The notes under the pieces were generated by a model. That model was given only the letters and a program-made list of their open reading frames with translations. It was not told the origin of the DNA and made no database searches. The position numbers were made by a program, and so were the translations under genes. A stretch of DNA of 64,000 bases from Capitulum mitella. Its lineage: Eukaryota > Arthropoda > Thecostraca > Pollicipedomorpha > Pollicipedidae. Shown here piece after piece: positions 24,501-34,220 of this stretch. Numbering within the stretch: the first letter of the stretch is position 1; each line of letters begins with the position of its first letter. Location of the stretch: the NCBI GenBank assembly GCA_030062745.1, contig CP099839.1, positions 30,537,904 through 30,601,903 of the forward strand, written 5' to 3'.

Positions 24501-25027
24501 ATGGCCTAAGAGAATCAGATAAACGCCATTTTTGTCCCATGTACAGCGAAGGCATCTTACATCTTTTCTGGTGTATCTTACATCTTACATCTTTTCTGTC
24601 CCAAAAGAGGCTTTTTTGGAGAATGTGTTTCAGTTTGCTTAATGTCCCAGCTCTGGGCAAAAGTGATGTCATCCTCGGAGTCAGCCGGTCAGCCGGGTCC
24701 CCAAAAAATTCGAATGAAATGATACTGCTAGGAAAAGCATATATATGGGAATTCAGAATAAAAGACACAGTCCTCAACGTGCGCGTCTTTGTCAAGAAGG
24801 TACTGCAGTATCTCAAAATTGAGAAATACACTAGTACTATCGACGGAAGTAGTGAAAAATACCGTAGTAGATGGGAAAGTATCGAAGCGCAACTCGAAGG
24901 GGAACTGTTGGGATAGGGTATAGGAGTCCATCAATGATCTCCATTGACATATCGGTGCGTCACGCAGCGCTGTGCGCGTACTGATGTTGTCTATGAGACG
25001 TCTATGTCTATGTCTTCGATGACTATA
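21600..25027 (+). pseudogene. Degenerate LINE (non-LTR retrotransposon), L1/Tx1-like
   Basis: Pieces of one retrotransposon protein lie in order in different frames. 21655-21882 encodes the end of an APE-type endonuclease (SRSQIDFFLIS, then SDHKTISLEI). 22197-22595 is a linker with EKSTAYFHGLQKR. 22577-22870 has the reverse-transcriptase motif ENLRPISLLSVLYKLITK. 22854-23273 holds the first catalytic Asp region, interrupted by two stops (near 22928 and 22937), then IRRGLRQRCSLS and CADVTVLLDDS. 23969-24916 is the C-terminal part with a decayed Cys/His finger (HFCPMYSEGILHLFW). The ADD catalytic doublet reads AD-V. The 3' tail ends in TCTATG repeats (24998-25012). The 5' end is truncated within the endonuclease. 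It is inactive. Confidence 0.88.
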
Positions 25028-25723
25028 GGCGAGTTTAAACGGGCATTTGGAAAGCTGCCAGATTCCCGGCCAGGTTGGCCGAATGGACCAACTTTAGAAT
25101 AAATGCTTATTTAAACTACAGTTGGTTCTGGAAAGGCGTATTTTAACGTCATAGGACAGAATGAATGGATTGCAATGCAAACAAGCTTGAAATGAAAGGA
25201 GGAGAAACCCTGGCTTTCTGTACTACATGCCATGCGTAGTAACTTCCTCGCGTGTTCTGCCGTTTTATAGGGTAGCTCTGGCCAGCCTGGCTGCGTCTCG
25301 CCAGTGCGGCCGCTGGCCAAATCCAGTGGTTCACAAACGGTATGTACCTTGACAAGGCCGAAAGGTTTTACAACGAAGGCGCTGATTAGTCTAAGACTTA
25401 TAAGCTGGAAGCAGAGGGAGAGTGGCAAGGGAGCGGAAAATTCCTTCGCTCATTGTGCACGTTCGTAGCGTCTGTGTTTGAAGCGATTTGTGATTTTCGA
25501 AACCTAAAAAAGGTAAGTAGGTTGGTATACGGATTTAGTTAGCTGTAATTTCATGCAGACCAGCATAGGTCGCAGCGTTGCTTAAACTGTCATGTTTAAC
25601 AACAAGTGAAGGGAACGTGAAGGAAACCCAGAACCTTGCGAATGCTTAAACTGGCTAGAAAGGTGCACCTGGCCAATCTGGCCGGGAATCTGGCAGCTTT
25701 TCAAATGCCCGTATAAACGCGCC
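25028..25723. mobile_element. 696-bp element with ~53-bp terminal inverted repeats
   Basis: The left arm (25028-25080) starts GGCGAGTTTAAACGGGCATT. The right arm (25671-25723), read in reverse complement, starts GGCGCGTTTATACGGGCATT. The two match along about 53 bp with few differences. It abuts the 3' tail of the LINE. I could not fix a target duplication (flanks ...ACTATA and TTATGAG), so the superfamily is open. The interior has no supported frame. Confidence 0.8.
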
Positions 25724-26009
25724 TTATGAGTCTCTGGAATATAAGGTGGCGCCATTCTTGTGGTAGTTGTTGACGGTGGGCGTCTGTGTGTGGCAGTGTT
25801 CTATGAAAGAGAAAATAATTGGTCATGCTATAAAAGTTTTTTTCTCCTGTTTGGGCGAGGTCTTGCAGTATGAGCGGGATCACACCTCAGGTTTGGCTTC
25901 TTGTTTTACCGGGCAGCATTGATCTGGTAGGCATCGTTCTGGCGGGGAATCGAAGGCGGCCCGCTAGCCCCTCTCAATAATAGGACGCGGGCGGCCCGGC
26001 GTGCCATTT

Positions 26010-26335
26010 TTTACAATAAAAGATAAAAATAAATTTGATCCGACTGGTTTCTGGGGTGATGTTAGGAATCGGAGCCCGTGCTAAGCATAGCTCGTTGCAC
26101 AGACTCCGACCCCCACACCGGATCGAACAATTTCAAGTAACGGCTGATTTTGCGGCAAAAGTTTAGCGTGCCGCCAAGGGTGCGACATGACCGTGTGATG
26201 GTCAACTTGACAATCTTTTAGCCAGTTGCCAGCTGACCCGTGGGCCAAATATCAAACGCCGGGACGACTCGAGCCCTTCTTGCCAGGATGGAGGCAGCGT
26301 TCTGTCAACTGAGCTACCGATAACGTAATGGTGTG
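26010..26335 (-). repeat. tRNA-derived SINE-like element
   Basis: On the minus strand an A-box-like TAGCTCAGTTGACAGAACG (around 26317-26299) is followed about 25 bp on by a B-box-like GGCTCGAGTCGTCCC. This spacing is that of a tRNA-type RNA polymerase III promoter. The anticodon arm and acceptor stem do not fold well, so this is a SINE head or tRNA fossil rather than a working tRNA. An AT-rich end (26015-26040) may be its tail. Boundaries are approximate. Confidence 0.4.
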
Positions 26336-27303
26336 GTTTCGCATTATCTGAGATGAGGAGTGACCAGAGCGGCTTATTTTGACATCAGAAAGTGTTTTGT
26401 TAAAAGGGTAAGTTTGCACTGTATTTGACCCTATTTGACGCGCTCAAATTTAACGCGAATTCGAATATAACACCATGAGTCATTCGACGTCCTTGTTTTG
26501 CTCTTTCTAGAACTGAGAAGTTTTTTGGTCAGCTGATTTGGCGTTTTATTGCTTCTTTTTTATACCAAAATGTAACAAACTACTAAAAAAGAATCTCTGA
26601 AAGATAACTTTACGCATCTGATTTCCGAGCCATCGACGTAATCGTAGGGCAACTGGCGAAGACGACAGGGGGATTAGACCTTACCTCCCTTCTCCTGTAA
26701 TGACGACGTTGTTTCTTTCCATGCATCGTCATAAGACTCATATTAAATCTTCCAAACCTTGGACGGGCATGGGGCAACGAAAATAGGGGTGACTTAGGAT
26801 GTTCGGGCAACATAGGGTCAGTATGAACGCCGATTTTTTTGCTTAATTTAGTGCGGCCCGTTTATTTCGCAATGACATTTTACGGACCTCAACGATCACG
26901 ATATAACGGGGTCAAGCTGTATGTTACTCTACGCAAGTTTTGGGTCTGTTGAACGCCATATTCACTTATTCTTTTTACCTGTGAATCGACTTTCTTATCT
27001 TTCCGTAAACTTAAGTATATGTATCCAGGCTTAGAAAAAGGAAGGCTCGTAACCCACTACATATATCGATTTTTTCAAAGAAAACACCGCAGAAAATGGA
27101 TTAATCTCTTTCAACGGCTGCTAAATGGGACCAAAACATGACGGTGTTTGACAGACTGGACTTGGGCACCTGTAGTCTTGATTCCCACAGCACTTTAGGC
27201 AAATTCCAGGGGCCGATCCGCGCAGTTAGTATCGGCTTTGCAATGAACATCTGCACATAGACAACGTTGCAATTACTTTTTGTATTTGTAACGTTTTTTA
27301 ATG

Positions 27304-27306
<3 letters not shown>

Positions 27307-27352
<46 letters not shown>
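27307..27352. repeat. (TA)n microsatellite, 46 bp
   Basis: Uninterrupted TA dinucleotides. Confidence 0.97.
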
Positions 27353-27354
<2 letters not shown>

Positions 27355-27455
27355 AGAATGTACCATAAAATCTATTAAATACTTGTAAAAACAGGAATTT
27401 CCTGAGCAGTGACAAAGTCTGACTGGTTTTTACGGGTTTAGACCGGTTATAACCG

Positions 27456-27583
27456 GATGAAACCAGGAGAGCCGGATAAAAAATGCTTCTGCTGGCATTT
27501 TGCTAACTCCGTAATAACAGATGAAACCAGGAGAGCCGGATAAAAAATGCTTCTGCTGGCATTTTGCTAGCTCTGTAATAACA
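27456..27583. repeat. 64-bp tandem duplication
   Basis: Units at 27456-27519 and 27520-27583 start GATGAAACCAGGAGAGCCGG and differ at only two sites near the end (AACTCC versus AGCTCT). The near-identity indicates a recent duplication. Confidence 0.95.
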
Positions 27584-28664
27584 GCACTGAATCTATTTGA
27601 ATATCCCGTGATTAATTAGATTTCGACATGCAAATATAGCATCCGCTCCTCTAGCTGATTTTTCTTCTTGGTCATACAGACATACTCAGCCTAGGCTGAC
27701 AACAGTGATAACCACGTCATGCACGGAAGAAATGCCATGAACTGTATGCACTTTGCGTTAGCGAAAACTGCATTATTTCTAACTTTTCCAATCCCTTATT
27801 ATTTTTCCTTATCCGTTTTTTACTCCAACATCTTGTCCTGAAAATAGTAGCATAGAAGAGTTTACATAAAGAGTCTCGGGATGTTACTTAAACACATCAT
27901 TTTGTGCTTATTAGCAGTTGCATTAATTTGTGGGTGGAAATTCATGATTGTTTTATTCCTTTGCGTATTGGCATGGGTATCGATTCCTCTAATGTTGACG
28001 TGGGCCATTCAATGCGGAGCTGGGTCCCTCCGAAGCTGATTTTGCACCCCTCCCCCCGCCACCACCAATATTCTCTGTCAGTTTTAGTACAACGTTAGTA
28101 GCAGTTTTAGTGAAATGGAAGCTTCATGAAATAAATAGCTGTAATTGCGAGCAAGACCAAAAGTCGAGAGAGTCGTATTTCATCTATCAGGAAAAAAGCT
28201 GCGTGGTCCGGCCCGGCCATGACGGTGCCTGGAGGCTAATGACTTCTCAGCTGCTGGGCCCAAAATGATGAAAACAACTCGTTTTTGTATTTTATTTTAG
28301 GTACTTGCACTAGCAAAGTTCCCATATTTTCTCCCACACAGCTATTCTGGGAGTAGTTTTCATCGTTAGACCTATTTTGCCATTGTTGGTGTTGAATCGC
28401 TCAGCATCGGCAGCGAACCAACTCAAGGGCGCGCGGAATGTTTAAACTTGCATTGTTTCAAATGCAAAACAATAAAATAGATCAACAGGCGTCCCTTTGT
28501 ATTGCAGAATGTATAATGGGAAAGTAATGATGCAAGCGACAACGAAGTAGGCCTCACTCGTCATGCTCCCCACAAGTCATATTACTGGCAGATAACAGTC
28601 AGGCAGAAAACATAAAATAAAGCGTGAAATGATATAAAAGATTTAGCAAAGAAATGTTGACAGG

Positions 28665-28808
28665 CAGGGGCACAGCCAGGATTTTCGGAAGAGGGAAGGG
28701 CTGGAGTTCAGTGTGAACTGAAATCATACGAAAACCGCCTGCTGGGAAGACCATGTGCAATGGTTTCCAAGGGGGGGCCGTGCCCTGGGCCCCCCTTCGC
28801 TATGCTTG
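28665..28808. mobile_element. hAT-type MITE, family M1, copy 1 (144 bp)
   Basis: The start CAGGGGCACAGCCAGGATTTT and the body (GTGAACTGAAATCATACGAA, CCGCCTGCTGGGAAGACC) are shared with the elements at 48395, 61986 and 63591. Flanks TTGACAGG (28657-28664) and GTGACAGG (28809-28816) match at 7 of 8 bases. Confidence 0.75.
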
Positions 28809-30024
28809 GTGACAGGTTGTGTGGTCAAATAGGCACAGTGATAACTTTCACAAGCCATAATTGAAATGACTGTTCCTGATCTAAGCCACTGGTGTGATTT
28901 CCTACCTGTTTATGGGTGTCAGGGAACCACAGTACCAAACTGGGCACCCGTATTAGTTAATGGGTACTCACCGGGATGTCGTTCTGTATACGTTCGGAGG
29001 AATTTGAACTCTTCCAATGCTGATTTGAGCCCTGCCGATAGCCATTTATCCCTGCCAATGTTTTTTTGCATCTTAACAATGAAACGTCGATAGGTACCTA
29101 CAACAATACTTAACGATTTTGGTCATGTCAATATGCAACATGTTATCACCTTAGCTTAATACAATTCATGTACAAGTGCATGCATATACATATACAAATA
29201 CATATGAAGCATTTTTAAGTCAAATGTGAAAAAATCGCCCAGAAAATAAAAAAAATGCTGTGGGTCAAAAAAATGTGGGCTAAATCTATTGAGAAACTCA
29301 TGTTTAGGAGGAAGTTAGGTTCTCGAGCCCTCGGCTCGGACCCCCATTCATTTACAGAAATCGACACCACTATCCAGAAAAGATGCTTCCAAATGCTTTA
29401 TAAAACCACTTCGTAGGAGTCTGGGGAAGTCTGGGGCGTAGATTTTACGTGCGCAAATTTTCGGTCGATTCTCCTGGCGGATTACCAGTTGCAGCAACAC
29501 GAACAATCGAGATTCCACCAATACGTCAGTACTCAATGGTGGCGATGACGTAAAATACAAATAAAAAATTGCATATCGTTTTGCATCAAGATGAAGAGTG
29601 GAATCTTTCCAGTCTAGTGTTTTGGAAATCAGCAGCATTCAGGCGAGAATCAACACCAACTAGAAAGGCGTAAAATTAATGGGAAGCGTCCTTCCAACAA
29701 CAGTCCAAGCTATAACCATCCTGGAATAATGAATGAATTACTTTAGCAACCGGGGTCGGTCGCCATGGCTGCTCGGATCGTCGTTCGTGATTGCAGAGCT
29801 AGCTGGGTGTGTCATTTGAACTGATGTGATGTCACAACGCCGCGAACGCGCTTGGTTTCCACAATTCCCGCCAATGACGCAATGCCGACCGAAATCTGGA
29901 CTGTTCGTGGTGATGCGAATGCTGATCCGTTCGGAGTATTACTCCGAAAATTGCAAGGGTGAGATCTACGGCCAAGACAACTGTACGGCATGATTTCATC
30001 AAGCGTTCGAAAGTACTATACTGC

Positions 30025-30130
30025 GATACACGGTTGTTTTCACCCGCTCGCTGGCTGCCTTTGGTGTTAGCTGCGGCAGCCGACGCCGCGCGGCCCATGG
30101 AGACTGCAACGCCGGGGGTCGTTGTTTTTG
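30025..30130 (-). repeat. Dispersed repeat with conserved frame, copy 2
   Basis: This is the inverted partner of 21303-21415. Its minus-strand frame continues on for about 100 codons to 29832 (ERLMKSCRTVVLAVDLTLAI and onward), longer than in copy 1, so this copy is the better source for identifying the parent element. Confidence 0.55.
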
Positions 30131-30971
30131 CCCCTAGATTACGAGCGCTCTTCGGTTCTGGAAAGGGATGAACGTCCCCAGGCCAACATGGAAAAAAACC
30201 AAAACCAACCATGGAAAACCATTTTTGAATGATAGGTTGGGTTGCTCCTGTCTGTATGTGCATCAGAGCACCCAATCCCAACCCAATCCAATCAGAAGCA
30301 CAAAGTTTCGCCCTTGCATAGACAGCCTAGTCTGGCGCCCACTGGTGTTACGGCCGGCGAACTGACTGACCAACCAGGTAGCGACGGCCACGGTGGCGAG
30401 ATGCACACTGGTGGGAACCACCGGAGACTGGGGAATTTTGTAACGTTCCGCTCTCCGTCCGGTCCGCTGTCGTTCGGATCACGATTGACGTCCTGTTTCC
30501 TACCCACGGGGTGCTCGACTCGAGTTCGCAGGTAGACGCTGTATTTCAGTCAGCAGAGCGGCAGACGGCAGAGAAGGGCGGAGAACAGCGGAGAACAGCT
30601 CAGTACTGTGCAGTCCAGTGGCAGGACCTTGCTCCGCGTTGTGAATTGAGAAGATAACCGAAGTGGTGAACTCACGGTCGTGAAGAGGGAGTCAGAGCAG
30701 AGCAGAGCAGCAGGGTCGGCGGTGGCTGGCCGTTCGAGCAATCCATCCGGGGTCTCGAGATTACGGCTTATATGCCTGGCCGGGGTGTGACGTAAGACGT
30801 GCGACGTGGTGGTGAAAAAGTAAGTGACGTCTTGTACAGTGGTGGGTTGTGAAGGTTCTAGCAGCTTTTGCGGAGGAGGCCAGGGTGTGAGCGCGTGATC
30901 TCTGCGTGGTTGGCCTCTGGCACGCGTCTTGTGTGCCCAGGCCAGGGCGTCGTACAAAGCGCGCGTCGTAG

Positions 30972-31073
30972 AAAGCGTTTCACAAATCACGCAGCGGCAG
31001 CGATAAGGCATGTGACTAAAAACATTTAACAAATCTCACAAATCTAAAAGCGTTTCACAAATCACGCAGCGGC
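30972..31073. repeat. 27-bp exact direct repeat pair
   Basis: AAAGCGTTTCACAAATCACG plus GCAGCGGC-type continuation occurs identically at 30972-30998 and 31047-31073, 75 bp apart. Confidence 0.9.
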
Positions 31074-31309
31074 GCGCGCGGTACGAGGCAGACGCTCAGG
31101 CAATTGCTATAACTTCACTCGCCAACAGAATTGTTAGGTTCAAGTGGTGTTACTATTTGCGGGCCGTCACGTTGACACTATGAGCTTTCATAAAGATATG
31201 TTCGTTGCGGTTGGACATCTCGAGAGAAATGCCATGCAGTTTGCAGATGGCGGTGCACCATTTCATCGCTTTGCTGTTCAGAGAAATAGGGAGAGGAAAA
31301 CTAGGAAGA

Positions 31310-31315
31310 TTTATT
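31310..31315 (-). terminator. Poly(A) signal AATAAA, candidate for the PAM2/hendecad gene
   Basis: The minus strand reads GCACAATAAATC here, the only AATAAA I find on that strand between the stop codon (32078) and 31300. It would give a 3' untranslated region of roughly 750-800 bases. The untranslated stretch includes a run of five TGACCT words (31558-31590, on the plus strand). Confidence 0.45.
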
Positions 31316-32077
31316 GTGCTTTGCAATAATAATCGTAATAAACGCACAGGAGATGACCAGACACGAGCTCAATAGGCGACAGCGACCAGGACAGAGAAGC
31401 AGCAACTTCCTCCGCGCGGTGTCCTGGCCCACCAGTCGCGCTCGCACATCCACAGAGAAAAATACTCCGACGGCCACAAGCAGAGCAGCGAGGCGTCCAG
31501 ACAGCCTGTATGGCGGCGCCCAAAGCCGAGCGAGCAGGACTACTCGGCGCCACTAGCCTGACCTGACCTGACCTGACCTGGCATGACCTGCGGCGGGCGC
31601 GGCGACTCGACGGTCCGACCCGGACCGCCGGCCGGCCGCCCCAGGCAGCGCACATCGCACACCGCTTAAAAATACCTCCTAATCTGATAGGGTGGAATAC
31701 GACGCTATTTTAAGACTGCAGGAACGCTAAGCTCAAGCCGGACAACACGCTCGTCGCCCTTCTCTTCGCCAGCTTCTGACACTGCTGACACGGCTGGGCG
31801 CAGCTGTCCTGCCCCCAGCCGGGCAGACTGCCGCTCTCTTCACCCTGCCCACCGCACGCTCACGTCCGCCTCCCGCCAGTCGTCACGAAGGGTGTGCCAC
31901 AATAAGTTACCAAAATAAACTAAAAATAAGCGCTTCAAGCCTCTCATTGTTCCAGTTCGTTGCGGGCGTATATCACAATCTGCCACTCGGCCAGCGCCTC
32001 CCGCCAGGTCTGGCTCCACCGCCGCCGCGCCGGCCCCAGCGCCAGTCTCGGAGTCCGCAGAGCTCGGCCAGCGCCAT

Positions 32078-32409
32078 CTACATCGCCTCCACCGGGTGGT
32101 GGTCCACGCCGTTGCCGTTCTCTAAGCTGCCGGACTCGGGGTGGTGCCCGTTGGCCTCGGTCGCCCGCTTGTCAGCGAATTCTGTCGTCGAGGCGTCGGA
32201 CGTGAACTTCTCCATCCCGCCGCCGTTGCCGACTGGCGCCACTGTCTCAGCCCCGATGGCCGACGCCGCCTTCTTGCAGGCCGCCGTTTTGCCGGCGCCG
32301 ACCTTCTGGCCCGCTGCGGTGGTGGCCGCCTTCGTCCGGCCTGCTCCGGTCGCAGGGCGGGAAGGCGGCGTCTTCGTCGCCGCTCCAGGACCCGTCTTCT
32401 TCACTGTAT
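32078..32409 (-). CDS. Last exon of the PAM2/hendecad protein gene (C-terminal 109 residues)
   Basis: This frame is open to the stop at 32078-32080 and starts after a pyrimidine-rich acceptor (GCCTCCTGCCTCAG, ending 32410). The acceptor is phase 1, which matches a CA|GTGAGT donor at 34221/34220, so joining keeps the frame (total 6390 nt, 2129 residues plus stop). The peptide begins TVKKTGPGAATKTPPSRPAT and continues the Lys/Thr/Pro/Ala-rich style of the end of the previous exon. It becomes acidic and Gly/Asn/His-rich toward the end. The match in composition and phase is the main support; I see no domain. The open frame does extend upstream of the acceptor into the intron (to 32500), with a hydrophobic stretch I regard as intronic. 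Confidence 0.6.
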
Positions 32410-32489
32410 CTGAGGCAGGAGGCACACCGTAAGCGGCTGGCACCACAACGATCATACACTTACAGACAGGTAAGACAAACAAAATTAGC

Positions 32490-32650
32490 AGTGACCGCAT
32501 CCATGACGTTTTCTAACATGACACCACTACGCCCTGTTATTTTCGCAAAGCGATTTATGACAGATGGTTTTGGAAACGTGTTATGACTCTACTTGGTGGA
32601 TGCCAAAATATACACAACAAACTAATACATACCAAGCTTGCGAGCTGCAC
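32490..32650 (+). repeat. Arm 1 of an inverted duplication in the intron
   Basis: This stretch (from AGTGACCGCATCCATGACG to AAGCTTGCGAGCTGC) is the inverted partner of 33846-34034. The shared tract CACTACGCCCTGTTATTTTC continues identically into GCAAAGCGA. Arm 2 is longer, owing to extra AGTACTT-like words. Confidence 0.85.
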
Positions 32651-32726
32651 TTTTGATGAAACTGACGGAATGTGTCCTCCAGATGTCTCAATCACATCAA
32701 AAGTGGCCAAAACCTCCCATCTTTAA

Positions 32727-34148
32727 CCGTATCCCCGGAGGGCTAGACGGTATGGCCGATTCCCGGCAGGGGGGCGGATTCGGCCCCACACCCTGAGATC
32801 TCGAGAACTACACATCCGATTTCATCGCAACAAACGGTAATAGATTTCCCATGACGTAAAACACACTTTTAAGAAGAGAAATTTTCAGAATTACGAAAGG
32901 GGTGGGTAAATGAAAGGGCAAAATGAAAGGGGGCAAAACTGTGAAAATGGGGGATATTTTTGGACTTCTTATAACTCTGTCCTTGATGGACGGGTTTCGA
33001 TGAAACTGGCATGAATCGAGAGGCTATATGAGACTTTTACCATTGGTACACATATTTGAGATTTTGAGAAAATTCATGGGCGTTCACAGGGTTTCAAAAA
33101 TAGGAGGATTATTTTTTCGATGACTGAATGAACAAAAAAGACAGAACCACTTTTTCACTCCTGCTAGACATGTTATGCTGAAGATGTACAAATCGTGTTA
33201 CAATGTTTGTATAATGTTAGCACAGGCCGTGCCAGGGACATGAAGAAGGGGGAACTATCATGGTTACATGTTCTTCAGATCAACTTATGACCTTTCACCT
33301 TAAATGGCCTCCAGTGACCTCGGAGTCACTTGGGATGGTCTCTTGCGCATTTAATATTATCTGAAAACCTTTTCAATCATTTGAATCCACTCTACTTAAA
33401 AATTCCATTTTCCGGCTATTGTGATATAAGGTACAGGAACTGACATTTTGGGTCACAGCTCCGTGACCCGACCTGATATCAAGCTGAGACTTGGTACAGA
33501 AGTAGAGGGCACCCTTCTACGTCATATATATTTCGGGTTTGGCATTTGCAGAAATATCGTTTGCAAAATTATTACTATGGGACCAAATTTTGACTTTTGG
33601 CCTTGACCTGACCTTGTAAAATGGCCTAAGATAAATAAAATTGTATTTGTATTTTGCCTTACTATTTAGCTATACATCCACATCAAGTCTGAAGTTCTAT
33701 CTTAAAAACACTATTTTTGACAGTCATTTTCCTTTTACCCTCAACAAGGCTAAAAATGGCCTTAGGTGCCTCCCAAAAACGTTGCCTGACTCCGCCCCTG
33801 AGCAAAGCAGAATTCCGAAATTTTGTCACAGTACGTAGAAAGAATACGCAGCTCGCAAGCTTAGTATGTACTAGCTGTGTTGTATGTATATATTTCAGCA
33901 TCCACCAAGTACCCATAAGTACTTGTAAGACTCAAGTACTCATAAGACGTTTCTGACCATCTGTCGTAATTCGCTTTGCGAAAATAACAGGGCGTAGTGG
34001 TGCCATGTTGGAAAACATCATGGATGCGGGCACTAGGAAAAGTCACCAAGTTTCGTGAAGCTGCGTCGCGTCAAAAACCCTGGGATTGGCAAGCAAAAAA
34101 AAAAAAAAACTAGTGAGGGCGGATTCAGCCCCCTTGCCGGGAATAGGG
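32727..34148 (+). repeat. TTAA-flanked element, family E, copy E4, inside the intron
   Basis: TTAA at 32723-32726 and 34149-34152 flanks ends CCGTATCCCCGGAGG and (reverse complement) CCCTATTCCCGGC. It is co-linear with E3 except for a 189-bp insertion at 33846-34034, between AGAAAGAAT and AGGAAAAGTCACC. Excluding that insertion it is about 1233 bp, close to the 1209 bp of E3. It lies antisense to the host gene. If the intron is not removed, translation of the gene runs into the E4 end and stops at 34033. Confidence 0.88.
33846..34034 (-). repeat. Arm 2 of the inverted duplication, inserted in element E4
   Basis: Absent from E3, this 189-bp insertion is the reverse complement of the nearby intron segment at 32490-32650. 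Because E3 supplies the state without insertion, the direction is clear: sequence was added to E4, most simply copied from the neighbouring intron. Confidence 0.8.
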
Positions 34149-34220
34149 TTAAGCCGACATCGTCCACACGTACCAGCACGTGGTCACGAATCGGACATCC
34201 GTCGACTCCACAAAACTCAC

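Larger units (their letters stand above)
26340..28656. other. Intergenic, no gene seen; contains small tandem repeats
   Basis: AT-richer sequence with the TA microsatellite (27307-27352) and a 64-bp duplication (27456-27583). Short frames only. Confidence 0.45.
28817..31289. other. Intergenic, no gene seen
   Basis: The segment holds the second copy of the dispersed coding-like repeat (30025-30130) and a 27-bp exact direct repeat (30972-30998 and 31047-31073). Frames at 29832-30281 and 30550-31032 (both minus) lack recognisable domains. It lies just beyond the predicted 3' end of the gene at 32078-40278. Confidence 0.4.
32410..34220 (-). other. Intron of the PAM2/hendecad gene, expanded by a transposon
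   Basis: The intron runs from donor GTGAGT (34220 downwards) to acceptor CCTCAG (32410). About 1.4 of its 1.8 kb is TTAA element E4 (32727-34148), and it also carries an inverted duplication (32490-32650 versus 33846-34034). Without E4 it would be about 0.4 kb. Confidence 0.6.

Noticed and set aside
26250-26325. Functional tRNA gene on the minus strand
   Set aside because: A- and B-box-like words are present, but the anticodon arm and acceptor stem do not pair properly; a SINE head fits better.
34168-34174. Splice donor CTG|GTACGT for the long exon
   Set aside because: It is a good donor by sequence but leaves phase 0, which does not fit the phase-1 acceptor at 32410; the GTGAGT at 34220 does.
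34033-34220. C-terminal extension of the 2081-codon frame as genuine protein
   Set aside because: It passes a full GTGAGT donor and then translates the inverted-repeat end of element E4, and a phase-matched exon exists at 32409.
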